From Pseudomonas sp. TCU-HL1 (GTDB lineage Bacteria > Pseudomonadota > Gammaproteobacteria > Pseudomonadales > Pseudomonadaceae): 64,000 nt of DNA. The stretch is taken from NCBI RefSeq assembly GCF_001708505.1, contig NZ_CP015992.1, positions 2,976,001 through 3,040,000 on the forward strand, given 5' to 3'. Below are positions 1-8,015 of the stretch, piece by piece. How positions within the stretch are numbered: position 1 is the stretch's first letter; each line of letters starts with the position of its first letter. The translations under genes were made by a program, and so were the position numbers. The notes under the pieces were generated by a model. The model was not told the origin of the DNA. It ran no database searches and saw nothing but the letters and a program-made list of their open reading frames with translations.

Positions 1-987
1 CAGGTTGCTGGCGTTCATGAGGCGGCCCGAGGCATCCAGTTCGGCGAGACAGGCGAGGATGAATGGCAGCACGTAGGTCCAAGTGAACTTGAAGGCCAGC
101 GCGGCCAGGGTGAAGCGAGCCAGTTGCGGGGCGTCGAGCAGCAGCAGGGTGGCGATGGCCATCAGGGCGAAGCCGGAGCACAGCGCCAGGTTGCGGGGCA
201 GGCGCTCCCCCATGACGGCGGCCAGGCCGGCGCCGGCGATGCCCATGAGGGTGGCGATGGCGAGGATGTTGCCACTGGCCCCGGCATCCAGGCCGGACTT
301 GCCGCCGATGGCGCCGATGAAGGTCCAGACACCGGATAGGGCGATGTAGAAGCCGAGCAATCCGAGGATACCCAGTACCTGCTTGCCGCGCGGCGCGTCC
401 CGGCCATTTCTGGCCTGCGCGCGAGGCGACCCATGGCCGCTGGGGAAGGCCCAGGCCAGCGGCAGCACCAGTAGGCTCAGGGCTGCCAGCACCCGATAGC
501 CGCCAGCCAGGCCATGGTGCTCGAACAGGCCGGGCAACAGGGCCAGGCCGACGGCGCCGAGCACCAACTGGCCCATGACCCAGATACCGTAGACGCGGCT
601 GGGGTTGGCGGTGGTGGCGGCGCTGGACAGGCAGAGGATCATCAGCGAGCCGCCGGCCAGCGCGGTGGCCACGCGCAGGACGAGGAGGGTGGTGTAGTCG
701 CTGGCCCAGGCCGAGGCCAGGTTGCCGGCGATGAACAGCACACCCGCGAGCAGCGCCGCGCGGCGCCAGTCGACGCGGCCCAGCCACCAGAACGCGGGCA
801 GGGTGGCCAGGCTCATGGCGCCCAGCTCGGCAGAGAACAGGTCGCCGATCTGCGCAGGGCTGAGTTGCCATTGGGTGGCGAGCTGGGCTGCCACGGCCGG
901 GGCGGTCATCAGTACAGCCGGGGTCATGGCGGCGAACAGGACGATGGCGGCGAGGCGCAGCCAGGGGGTATTGGAAGTGTGGTCCAT
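1..987 (-). CDS. MFS transporter, partial (C-terminus beyond window start)
   Basis: The frame is open from an ATG at 987 to the left edge, giving 329 codons without a stop, so the C-terminal end is missing. The product is very hydrophobic, with an N-terminal segment rich in Leu/Ala/Ile, a cytoplasmic-loop-like stretch near residue 70 (WWLGRVDWRR) and further alternating membrane segments typical of a 12-TM major facilitator. The start lies 12 bases after the stop of the upstream MetA-type outer-membrane gene, so the two are probably co-transcribed behind the LuxR regulator further upstream. The combination suggests uptake or export of a small organic, perhaps aromatic, compound. The substrate cannot be read from the sequence. 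Confidence 0.8.
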   Translation of the reverse strand, partial: MDHTSNTPWLRLAAIVLFAAMTPAVLMTAPAVAAQLATQWQLSPAQIGDLFSAELGAMSLATLPAFWWLGRVDWRRAALLAGVLFIAGNLASAWASDYTTLLVLRVATALAGGSLMILCLSSAATTANPSRVYGIWVMGQLVLGAVGLALLPGLFEHHGLAGGYRVLAALSLLVLPLAWAFPSGHGSPRAQARNGRDAPRGKQVLGILGLLGFYIALSGVWTFIGAIGGKSGLDAGASGNILAIATLMGIAGAGLAAVMGERLPRNLALCSGFALMAIATLLLLDAPQLARFTLAALAFKFTWTYVLPFILACLAELDASGRLMNASNL

Positions 988-999
988 GGCGGGCCTCCG

Positions 1000-1869
1000 T
1001 CAGAACACGTGGACCAGGCGCAGCAGGGCCTGGTTGGCGTGGTAGCCGTTGTCGGTGGCGACGTTGCGCGAGAGGGCGAACATCAGCTGGTTCTGGCCGT
1101 CCAGCCAGTGGCCGACCTCGAAACCGAGCTGGGTGTAGCGCTGGTGGGTGTCGTCGAGGCGGCGGTCGTTCAGGCGCAGCTCACCGCCATCGGCGTGGAC
1201 CAGGCGCAGGGCACCGTAGGTGGCGGGGGTGAAGTCGTAGGAAGCGAAGGCTTGCAGGCGGTAGAGCGGGTCCTGTTCCAGGTCCGCCCCGTAGTAGTCG
1301 TCGTTCTTGCCGTAGAGCTGGGCTTCGAGGTTGGCTTCCAGGACCCACTTCTCGCCGATGCCCTGGGTGTAGTTGTAGTTGAAGGTCAGTCCCCAGCGGT
1401 TGGCGCCGGGGGATACATCCGGGTTGTTGCCGTGGTACTCGCCGACCGGCACGGTGAGCAGGGTCAGCAGGCCGCTGTAGGTGCGGGTTTCCGGCTCGTT
1501 GATGAAGAACAGGGTGCCGCCCAGTTGTGGGTCGCCAATGCCACGTTCGCCAGTGTGGGCGGCAGCGCCGGGCAGACGGGCGTCGAGGTCGACGTAGGGC
1601 ACGATGAACTGCGGGGTGCAGAGGGTGCCGCAGATGTCGCTGAAGAACACATGGCGATACGCCAGGGCGTTGACCGAGAGTTCTGCCTTGCCGGTGCTGT
1701 CCGCCGGGCCGTGGAAGTCGTTTGCGCGAGTGGTGGGCAGGTAGAGCACGCCAAGCTGGGTGCCCACCGGCGCGGAGAAGAAGTCGCGGGCGTTCATGTC
1801 TGCAGCCGGTGCGGCGAGCGGCAGCAGGGCGCAGCCGAAGAGTGCATTGCGGAGCGGTGTCATGGGCAT
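1000..1869 (-). CDS. MetA-pathway phenol degradation-like outer membrane protein
   Basis: The 289-aa product has an N-terminal signal peptide (about residues 1-23, ending AAPAADM), then alternating short aromatic-rich strands and a C-terminal FALSRN...LLRLVHVF segment ending in Phe, as in outer-membrane beta-barrels. The pattern resembles the Phenol_MetA_deg family, which is found beside aromatic catabolism genes and is presumed to be a porin-like channel. Two cysteines (CGTLC) lie in the first third. It is placed between a LuxR regulator and an MFS permease, all on the minus strand, so an outer-membrane plus inner-membrane uptake pair is likely. A second in-frame ATG two codons in is an alternative start. 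The substrate is unknown. Confidence 0.72.
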   Translation of the reverse strand: MPMTPLRNALFGCALLPLAAPAADMNARDFFSAPVGTQLGVLYLPTTRANDFHGPADSTGKAELSVNALAYRHVFFSDICGTLCTPQFIVPYVDLDARLPGAAAHTGERGIGDPQLGGTLFFINEPETRTYSGLLTLLTVPVGEYHGNNPDVSPGANRWGLTFNYNYTQGIGEKWVLEANLEAQLYGKNDDYYGADLEQDPLYRLQAFASYDFTPATYGALRLVHADGGELRLNDRRLDDTHQRYTQLGFEVGHWLDGQNQLMFALSRNVATDNGYHANQALLRLVHVF

Positions 1870-1968
1870 GGTTTCTCGTTCTTTTGGGTGCAGGTGGTTG
1901 TTTCAGGCAAAGGCCGCCCGTGCCGCCCGGGAAGGCGGCTGTGAGTCAGGCGATGTGGTGCGCGGGGA

Positions 1969-2952
1969 TCAGTCGGGTGGCGCGTGCAGCAGGTGGGCGA
2001 TGCTCGCCTTGTCCTTCACGCCGAGCTTGGCGTAGATGCTGCGGATGTGATGGCGCACGGTGTTTGGCGCCAGGCCCAGTTCACGGGCGATTTCCTTGTA
2101 GGTCCTGCCTTCGCCAAAGCGCTGGGCGACGTCGTTTTCGCGGGCGCTGAGCTGCTGCAGAGAGTTCAGGTTGCGGGCGGCGAGCAGCAGCAGGTCGCCC
2201 ACGGCGGAAACCTCGATCTGCAGCCGGGCGCCCTGATAGCCGTCGTGACCGATGGCTTCGGGCAGCTGCGGGCCGGTCCACTGCGGCCATTCGCCGAGCA
2301 GCAGGTCAACGAAGCCGCGCTCGGCGCAATGCAGGGTGCCGCGTGCGTCGCACACCGCGAGGGCGAGGTTGCGCGGGTTGGAGAGACTCTCGCGCTTGGC
2401 CACCAGGGTGCGGATCTGGTTGGCAGACACCGCCGCCACCAGGTGGCGCATCAGGTTGTCCAGCAGCCAGCGTTCCTGCTCGGTGAAGGGCGGCGCAGTG
2501 GGCGCGCGGTAGAGCGTCAGGTGATCGCTGAGGCGGGTTTGCGGGTCGATGTGGATGACGCAGAGGAATTCGCGGAAGCCATGGCGCTCGCCCAGCCATT
2601 TCAGCCCCGGGGTGCTCTGGGCACTGTCGACGATCACCGCCTTGCCCGGCTCGGCGTTGACCAGCGGCACGGTGATGTCGTCATGGCGGATCGACTGCCA
2701 GTCATCCAGGTAAGCGGGCGGCAGGTTGAACAGGTGGGCGCTGTGTTCTTCGGGCAAGCCGTCGATCATCGCGGCGCGGCCCCACCAGGCCTGGTCGAAT
2801 GGCAGCAGGCGTTTCAGCTCGGCAAGGGCCAGGGCGTGAAAGCGTTCGATGGACTTGTCCCGGGCCAGGCGCTGCAACTCCAGCGTGGTGCTGCTGAAGG
2901 CCTCCAGTACGGAGGCGGCGATCGACTGACCGCCCGGATCGTTCCTGCTCAT
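1969..2952 (-). CDS. LuxR-family transcriptional regulator
   Basis: The 327-aa protein has a C-terminal LuxR/FixJ helix-turn-helix: LSARENDVAQRFGEGRTYKE, then IARELGLAPNTVRHHIRSIY and AKLGVKDKASIAHLL. The N-terminal 250 residues look like a PAS/GAF-type sensory region (FDQAWWGRA, FLCVIHIDPQTRLSDHLTLY) and not an acyl-homoserine-lactone domain. It is the first gene of a minus-strand run that continues with the MetA-type outer-membrane protein 99 bp downstream and an MFS permease, and is their probable local regulator. The ligand is unknown. Confidence 0.85.
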   Translation of the reverse strand: MSRNDPGGQSIAASVLEAFSSTTLELQRLARDKSIERFHALALAELKRLLPFDQAWWGRAAMIDGLPEEHSAHLFNLPPAYLDDWQSIRHDDITVPLVNAEPGKAVIVDSAQSTPGLKWLGERHGFREFLCVIHIDPQTRLSDHLTLYRAPTAPPFTEQERWLLDNLMRHLVAAVSANQIRTLVAKRESLSNPRNLALAVCDARGTLHCAERGFVDLLLGEWPQWTGPQLPEAIGHDGYQGARLQIEVSAVGDLLLLAARNLNSLQQLSARENDVAQRFGEGRTYKEIARELGLAPNTVRHHIRSIYAKLGVKDKASIAHLLHAPPD

Positions 2953-3092
2953 GTGCTATCCCCTGTGCGACGTTGTTGTTGTTCTGTCACGGGTTCGGGT
3001 ATGGGCCATTCATCGTCGAGATGGGGCAGGGCCATGGGACGAGTATCCGGCGGGCCGGGAGGTGTCGCCATCCTACAGATGCAGGATGGGGC

Positions 3093-4352
3093 TCAATGAT
3101 CCTCCCTCTGCGCACTGGCAATATCCCGGCTCAGCTGGCGCTGGCGCGGCAGTAGCCAGGCGCAGTAGCCGAGCAGCAGGAAGCCGGCGCAGGTCATGGC
3201 CCAGGGTGCACCGAGGCGTTCGGCGAGCAGGCCTACGAGCAGGCCGCCGATGGCGTCGAAGCCGAAGCGCGTCGAGGTGTAGAACGATACCACGCGGCCG
3301 CGCAGGCGCTCCGGGGCGAGGCTTTGCAGAAGGATGTTGGTGCCGACGTTGCAGGTGGAGATGCCGAAGCCCAGTGCTGCCATGGCCAGTAGCGACAGCG
3401 CCAGGTGGCTGCTGGCGGCGAAGCCGAGCAGGGCCGCGCCGCAGGTCAGGACACAGGCCATGATGGCGCCAGTGAGGCCAGTCAGCGCATGGCGGTTGGC
3501 GAGGAACAGGGTACTGGCCAGTGAGCCGAGGCCGGCGGCGCCCCAGAGCCAGCCGAGGGTGCGCGCATCGCCAGCGAAGATGTCCTTGGCGAATACCGGC
3601 AGCAGCACGGCATAGCTGGAGGCGGTGAGGTTGACTACGAGTACGCTGAGCATCATCAGGCGGATGGTCGGGCGGCCGGCGACGTAGGCCAGTCCCTCGC
3701 GGAACACGTCTCCGGTGGAGCCGGCGGCGCGGGGCGTGGGGGCCATGCGGATGACCAGCAGGCCGGCGGCCAGCCCCAGGTAGGAGAGGGCGTTGACGGC
3801 GAAGCAGGCCGCCTCGCTGGTGAAGCCCAGCAGCAGGCCGGCCAGCGGCGGACCGATGAAGCGCGAGCTGTTGAACAGCATGGCGTTGAGCGCCAGGGCG
3901 TTGGGCAGGTCTTCCTTGCCGCTGACGAACTGGCTGAGCAGTGACTGCCGCAGCGGCGTGTCGAAGGCGTTGAGCACGCCCAGTAGCGCGGCCATGGCGA
4001 CGATCAGCGTGGGGCCGATCAACCCGGTGACGGTGAGCACGGCCAGGGTGATGGCCTGCAGGCCGAGCAGCCCCTGTACGCCGATCAGCAGGCGGCGCTT
4101 GTCGTGGCGGTCGATCCAGGCGCCGGCCAGCGGGCCTACCAGCAATTGCGGCAGCAGCGAGGCGAAGGTGGTGACGCCGAGCAGCGCCGCCGACCCGGTG
4201 AGGCGATAGATCAGCCAGGCCAGCGCCACCTGCTGCAACCAACTGCCCAGGGTGGAGACTGCCTGCCCAGCGAAATACAGGCGGAAATTGGGATGACGCA
4301 GAGCCCGGATAGCAGCGGGCCAGGAGCGGGAGTCGGGCATCGGGGAGGGCAC
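3093..4352 (-). CDS. MFS transporter (EntS/MFS_3-like)
   Basis: The 419-aa integral membrane protein begins IRALRHPNFRLYFAGQAVST, the signature opening of MFS_3/EntS-type exporters. It carries the loop motif AGAWIDRHDKRRLLI between TM2 and TM3 and the repeated half-motif LAPERLRGRVVSFYTSTRFG in the second half. About 12 membrane segments are visible. The family includes enterobactin and drug exporters, so efflux of a small molecule across the inner membrane is the likely role. The gene stands alone: 140 bp separate it from the LuxR gene downstream, and a 247-bp gap with a family B repeat lies upstream. The substrate is not predictable. Confidence 0.82.
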   Translation of the reverse strand: MPSPMPDSRSWPAAIRALRHPNFRLYFAGQAVSTLGSWLQQVALAWLIYRLTGSAALLGVTTFASLLPQLLVGPLAGAWIDRHDKRRLLIGVQGLLGLQAITLAVLTVTGLIGPTLIVAMAALLGVLNAFDTPLRQSLLSQFVSGKEDLPNALALNAMLFNSSRFIGPPLAGLLLGFTSEAACFAVNALSYLGLAAGLLVIRMAPTPRAAGSTGDVFREGLAYVAGRPTIRLMMLSVLVVNLTASSYAVLLPVFAKDIFAGDARTLGWLWGAAGLGSLASTLFLANRHALTGLTGAIMACVLTCGAALLGFAASSHLALSLLAMAALGFGISTCNVGTNILLQSLAPERLRGRVVSFYTSTRFGFDAIGGLLVGLLAERLGAPWAMTCAGFLLLGYCAWLLPRQRQLSRDIASAQREDH

Positions 4353-4479
4353 GCGGAAGCGGGGTGGGCGACGGTTAATATCTTAACGTATTTCTCGGGT
4401 TGCCCGATGCCTTGATGGCCGCATTTCAGCCTTGTGCGAGATGGGTTATGCGGTCCGAGTCTTGTGGGAGCACGCGCTC

Positions 4480-4570
4480 TTGTGGGGGCGATTTCAATGG
4501 CTCTGCGGGCCGGAGGCTCGCCAAAGGGGGCCGCTGTGCGGCCCTTGTTCGAATGAGTTCGAACCCACAA
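4480..4570. repeat. Palindromic intergenic repeat, family B (diverged copy)
   Basis: The arms TTGTGGGGGCGATTTCAAT and TTCGAATGAGTTCGAACCCA face each other across about 50 bases that hold an inner hairpin (GGGCCGC...GCGGCCC). The same design recurs at 24624, 53902 and 55737. The rest of the gap 4353-4599 shows no gene. Confidence 0.6.
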
Positions 4571-4599
4571 AAAAGCGGGGTCTGTGCCTGTGGGGGCGG

Positions 4600-5382
4600 C
4601 TAGTGCCGCCCGAAGGCCAGGGTGGGGACGTCGACGATGCTCGACCCGCCATCGGCCACCAGGCTGGCGCCGGTGATGATGGAGGCTTCCTCCGAGAGCA
4701 GGAAGCGGCAGATGCTGGCGATTTCCTCGGGGCTGGCCGGGCGGCGCAGCGGCACTTCGGCGGTGACGCGGGCATAAGCGGCGTCCAGGTTTTCGCCGTA
4801 ATGCTTCATCAGCGGCTGCATCTCCGCGTCGGCCATGGGGGTGCGAACCCAACCCGGGCAGACGGCGTTGACCCGCACGCCCTGCGGACCGTAATCCCGT
4901 GCCAGGGAGCGGGTCAGGCCAATCAGCGCGTGTTTGGCGGTGGTGTAGCCGCACACGTCTTCGCCCGCCGCCAGTGCGGCGATGGAGGCCATCAGCACCA
5001 GCGACCCACGCCGCTCCGCCAGCAGCGGCAGGCACGCGCGGGCGGTGTAGAAGGCGCTGTCGAGGTTGGCCCGCATGGCGGCCTGCCAGTCTTCATCGCG
5101 GGTGTCGGTGGCACGGCCCATTCCATGGCCGCCGGCATTGGCCAGCACGCCATCCAGGCCGCCGAAGCGCTCGACGATGGCAGGGATGAAATGGGCCCAG
5201 TCGCTGCTGCTGGCGGCATCGCCTGCCAGCACCAGCCCACTGGTTTCCCCGGCCACGACTTCCAGCGGCTCGCGGCGACGGCCCACCAGTACCAGGTTGG
5301 CGCCTTCGCTGGCCAGGCGCCGCGCGCAGGCGGCGCCGATGCCGGTGCCGGCGCCGGTGATGAGGACGGTGCGGCCCTTCAC
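4600..5382 (-). CDS. SDR-family oxidoreductase
   Basis: The 260-aa short-chain dehydrogenase has the cofactor motif TGAGTGIG near residue 8, the NAG motif (LANAGGHGMG), a catalytic-type Ser (SLVLMASIAAL), YTTAK with Tyr/Lys, and the PG motif (VCPGWVRTPM). RRR after the second strand suggests NADP(H) preference. I chose the GTG at 5382 because it overlaps the stop of the MoaF-like gene as GTGA, a classic coupling, and it places the Rossmann motif at the N-terminus. No ATG in frame is better placed. The gene probably acts in one step with its MoaF-like partner. The substrate is unknown. Confidence 0.85.
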   Translation of the reverse strand: MKGRTVLITGAGTGIGAACARRLASEGANLVLVGRRREPLEVVAGETSGLVLAGDAASSSDWAHFIPAIVERFGGLDGVLANAGGHGMGRATDTRDEDWQAAMRANLDSAFYTARACLPLLAERRGSLVLMASIAALAAGEDVCGYTTAKHALIGLTRSLARDYGPQGVRVNAVCPGWVRTPMADAEMQPLMKHYGENLDAAYARVTAEVPLRRPASPEEIASICRFLLSEEASIITGASLVADGGSSIVDVPTLAFGRH

Positions 5383-6197
5383 AGTGGGTACTCCGTGCGG
5401 TTGAGCACGCTGCAGTGGGAGCTGACCGGGAAGTTCGACAGCTGGCCGAAATCGCCGCCGGCATAGCCGCAGATCTTGCCGTCGCTGCGGTGGTTCTTCA
5501 GGTCGATCAGCACCAGGCCGAGGGTGGGGACGATCTTTTCGCGCCAGACGAAGAGGTAGAGTTCCTCGGCGATCTTCAGCGTGTGGCAGCGGTCGGTGTC
5601 GGCCAGGCCTTGCTCGACGCCCTTCAGGCACTGCCAGCTGTAGAAGTTCTCGTTGAGGTAGAGGTGCTCGTAGACCTCGGTGGGGCTGTAGCGATAGAGG
5701 TTGCGCAGGCCCACCAGTTCGCGGGTCGGGGCGTGCGGGCAGGCACCGTCGCGCCAGGGGCGGTCGAGGCTGCCATGGAGGAATTCGGCCTTGACCGAAG
5801 TCAGCTCGCCGCCGGAGAGCGCCTTGCTGAACAGGTCGCCCCGGCTTTCCGTTTCGCTGGGCATGCGGCCGAGCACGGCGGTGAAGGCGGCGTTGGCGAT
5901 ATCCAGCACCAGGCTGACGGACACCGTGCCGCCGTTTTCCTTCTTGAGAAAGTCCACCAGGTACAGGCCCTCGCGTACCGAGGTGGCTCGGTAGTCCGCC
6001 TCGCCGCTGGCGCTGCCGTCGGCCAGGGACCAGGCCAGTTGCCCGGCGCTGAAGTGGTGCTCGATCTGCCAGCCATTGGCAAAGTGCAGGGTGAAGCTCT
6101 GGCCGGCCAGGTCCGCCAGGTTGGGCAGGATGAAGGCGTCGGGGGCGAATCCATCGGCCAGGGCGCCGACAGTGATCCATTCGGGTTGGGTGGTCAT
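5379..6197 (-). CDS. MoaF-like (lipocalin-type) protein
   Basis: The 272-aa protein has two similar halves. The first (TLHFANGWQIEHHFSAGQ, LYLVDFLKK) and the second (YEHLYLNENFYSWQCLKG, EELYLFVWREKIVPTLGLVL) match the N- and C-terminal domains of the MoaF family, small-molecule-binding beta-barrels first described beside monoamine utilisation genes. Despite the name, a role in molybdenum cofactor synthesis is not established. There is no signal peptide, so it should be cytoplasmic. Its stop overlaps the GTG start of the SDR gene, and it diverges from another SDR at 6330. I infer that it binds or isomerises an intermediate handled by these SDRs. Confidence 0.7.
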   Translation of the reverse strand: MTTQPEWITVGALADGFAPDAFILPNLADLAGQSFTLHFANGWQIEHHFSAGQLAWSLADGSASGEADYRATSVREGLYLVDFLKKENGGTVSVSLVLDIANAAFTAVLGRMPSETESRGDLFSKALSGGELTSVKAEFLHGSLDRPWRDGACPHAPTRELVGLRNLYRYSPTEVYEHLYLNENFYSWQCLKGVEQGLADTDRCHTLKIAEELYLFVWREKIVPTLGLVLIDLKNHRSDGKICGYAGGDFGQLSNFPVSSHCSVLNRTEYPL

Positions 6198-6329
6198 GGG
6201 GTATCTCCGGTTGGTTGGGATGAGCCATGGTGGGCTGGACGGAGGAGGGACGGTATCAACCGGAAGGTGGAGCGGGAGTCGGCTGGACTACGCTGGTCTG
6301 ACTATCCCGATGCAAACGAGGTGTACGCC

Positions 6330-7106
6330 ATGCACGCAGCAAGACCCCGGCTGCTGGACAAGGTCGCAATCATCAGCGGTGGTGCTGGCGGCTGCGGTGA
6401 AGCCGCCAGCCGCCTGTTCGCCGCAGAGGGCGCGAAGGTGGTGATCGTCGATCGCAATGGTGATGCCGCCCAGGAGTTGGCCAGGCAGATCAAGGCTGCC
6501 GGCGGCGAGGCACTGGGAGTGGGCGCTGATGTTTCCCGCGCCGACCAGGTGAAGGCGGCGGTAGTGGCAGGGGAGGCTGCGTTCGGTGGCGCGGACATCC
6601 TGTTCAATCACGCTGGCACCCTGATCGTGAAACCTTTCCTCGATGTGGAGGAAGATGAGTGGGACTGGCTGATGGCGGTCAACGTCAAGAGCATGTACCT
6701 GATGACCCGCGCCGTGTTGCCGCAGATGTTGGCCAAGGGCAAGGGCAGCATTGTCTGCACCTCATCCATTTCCGCCGAGTACGCCACGCCGGGCGAGGTG
6801 GTCTACAACGCCACCAAGGGCGCCTGCCAGATGTTCGCCAGGGCCATTGCCGTCGAGTTCCGTGATCGCGGCATCCGCTGCAACGCCGTGGCGCCGGGCT
6901 TCATCCGCACCGCCCATGGCGTTCGCGAGATGAAGGAGCTGCAGGCCATGGGTGTGGACGCCAGCGAAGCCGCCATCTCGTTGCAGCAGGGGCGTTTGTG
7001 CGAGCCGGAGGAAGTGGCCCGCGCCGCGTTGTTCCTGGCATCTGACGAGGCGTCCTTCGTCAGTGGGGCGCACCTCTTCGTGGATAACTGCTTCTCGTCG
7101 GTCTGA
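6330..7106 (+). CDS. SDR-family oxidoreductase (3-oxoacyl-ACP reductase-like)
   Basis: The 258-aa protein has GGAGGCGEA as cofactor motif, an acidic Asp after the second strand (VVIVDRNGD, suggesting NAD(H)), NHAG in place of the canonical NNAG, a catalytic Ser in CTSSISAEY, the YNATKGA Tyr/Lys pair and a PGFIRTAHG loop. The ATG at 6330 is preceded by an AGG-type ribosome site (ACGAGG) and starts just before the Rossmann fold. The open frame extends upstream but has no supporting signal. It is divergent from the MoaF/SDR pair across 132 bp. The exact substrate is unknown. Confidence 0.87.
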   Translation: MHAARPRLLDKVAIISGGAGGCGEAASRLFAAEGAKVVIVDRNGDAAQELARQIKAAGGEALGVGADVSRADQVKAAVVAGEAAFGGADILFNHAGTLIVKPFLDVEEDEWDWLMAVNVKSMYLMTRAVLPQMLAKGKGSIVCTSSISAEYATPGEVVYNATKGACQMFARAIAVEFRDRGIRCNAVAPGFIRTAHGVREMKELQAMGVDASEAAISLQQGRLCEPEEVARAALFLASDEASFVSGAHLFVDNCFSSV

Positions 7107-7168
7107 GCCGACAAGCGCAGGTCCGGCGCGAGGGGCAGGTGTATCGACTGGAAGGTCGTTGGGGGCGT

Positions 7169-7257
7169 GTTGGGCTTCGCGGGCTCAGCGCCAACCTACA
7201 TCAGGGCTTGCCGGCACGCTCCGTCGTAGGTGGGGGCTGAGCGAAGTGAAGCCCAAC
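7169..7257. repeat. Long imperfect inverted repeat (family D)
   Basis: The left arm at 7169-7199 (GTTGGGCTTCGCGGGCTCAG...) and right arm at 7226-7257 (...GCTGAGCGAAGTGAAGCCCA) are imperfect inverted copies of about 31 bases separated by 26. The element sits between the convergent SDR gene and the LuxR gene. It could fold into a long hairpin and act as a bidirectional terminator or be a dispersed repeat. Confidence 0.65.
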
Positions 7258-7264
7258 GATCCCG

Positions 7265-7921
7265 TCAGAGAAATAGCTGGCGGACCAGCTCCGTGCGGCT
7301 GCGCGCGCCGGTTTTGCGGAACAGGTGGATGAGGTGGGTCTTCACCGTGGCCAGGCCGAGGTCGAGCTGGCGGGCGAGGTCCTTGTTGCCGAGGCCTTCG
7401 CGCAGCAGCAGGGCGATTTCCCGTTCCCTCGGAGTGAGGTAGGCGAGGGCGTCGATTTCCGCAGGCGCTTCCGGCAACTGGCGCACGGCAAGGTCCAGCA
7501 GGCTGCGCAGGCCATCGAGGCGTTGCAGTTCTTCGGTTGTGAACGACGCAAGGCCGCCGGTGCGCAGCACGGATATGCCCACCACCGGGTGCTGGCGGTC
7601 ATGGGCGATCACTTCCACCACATCGCTGATGCCATGGCGGGCGAGAAAGCCCTGGTAGATGCGTCGCGCATCGCCGCTCTGGCGCGCCATGGCTTCGTGC
7701 AGGCGCACGACAGGGCGGTGCTCGTCGACGCAGAGTGCCGGTTGCAGCGGGTCGAAGTCGCGGTAGTGGTCGAGGTAGTCGCGATGGGTGCGGGCGTCCA
7801 TGCGCAGCAGCTGGAAGTCGCGGGCGCGTAGCTGCGGGTCGACCCGGTAGAAGGCGAAGCAGGAGGCCGGGATTACCCGGCTGAAAGCCTGCAGGCAGTG
7901 CAGGCCGAAGTCGTGTTCCAT
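7265..7921 (-). CDS. LuxR-family transcriptional regulator
   Basis: The 218-aa regulator has a C-terminal HTH: LTPREREIALLLREGLGNKD followed by LARQLDLGLATVKTHLIHLF. Its N-terminal half has no convincing autoinducer-binding motif. The ATG at 7921 has an AGGGG-type ribosome site about 8 bases upstream. The frame stays open to 8053, but that extension is low-complexity antisense of the aminotransferase spacer. It lies 94 bp downstream of the class III aminotransferase on the same strand and probably controls the amine cluster or belongs to its operon. Confidence 0.82.
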   Translation of the reverse strand: MEHDFGLHCLQAFSRVIPASCFAFYRVDPQLRARDFQLLRMDARTHRDYLDHYRDFDPLQPALCVDEHRPVVRLHEAMARQSGDARRIYQGFLARHGISDVVEVIAHDRQHPVVGISVLRTGGLASFTTEELQRLDGLRSLLDLAVRQLPEAPAEIDALAYLTPREREIALLLREGLGNKDLARQLDLGLATVKTHLIHLFRKTGARSRTELVRQLFL

Positions 7922-8015
7922 GGTGCATTCCCCTAATGAGGGAGCGCGGCAAGCGCCGCGCTCCACCAGGGCTGCAAGAGCCGAAGTCGGCAGTATCGCC
8001 GACGCGCAGCTATCC

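Noticed and set aside
514..1944. 476-aa plus-strand frame across 514-1944
   Set aside because: It is the antisense shadow of the MFS and MetA-type genes; composition is Gly/Gln/Val-biased with no domain, and the minus-strand frames have clear families.
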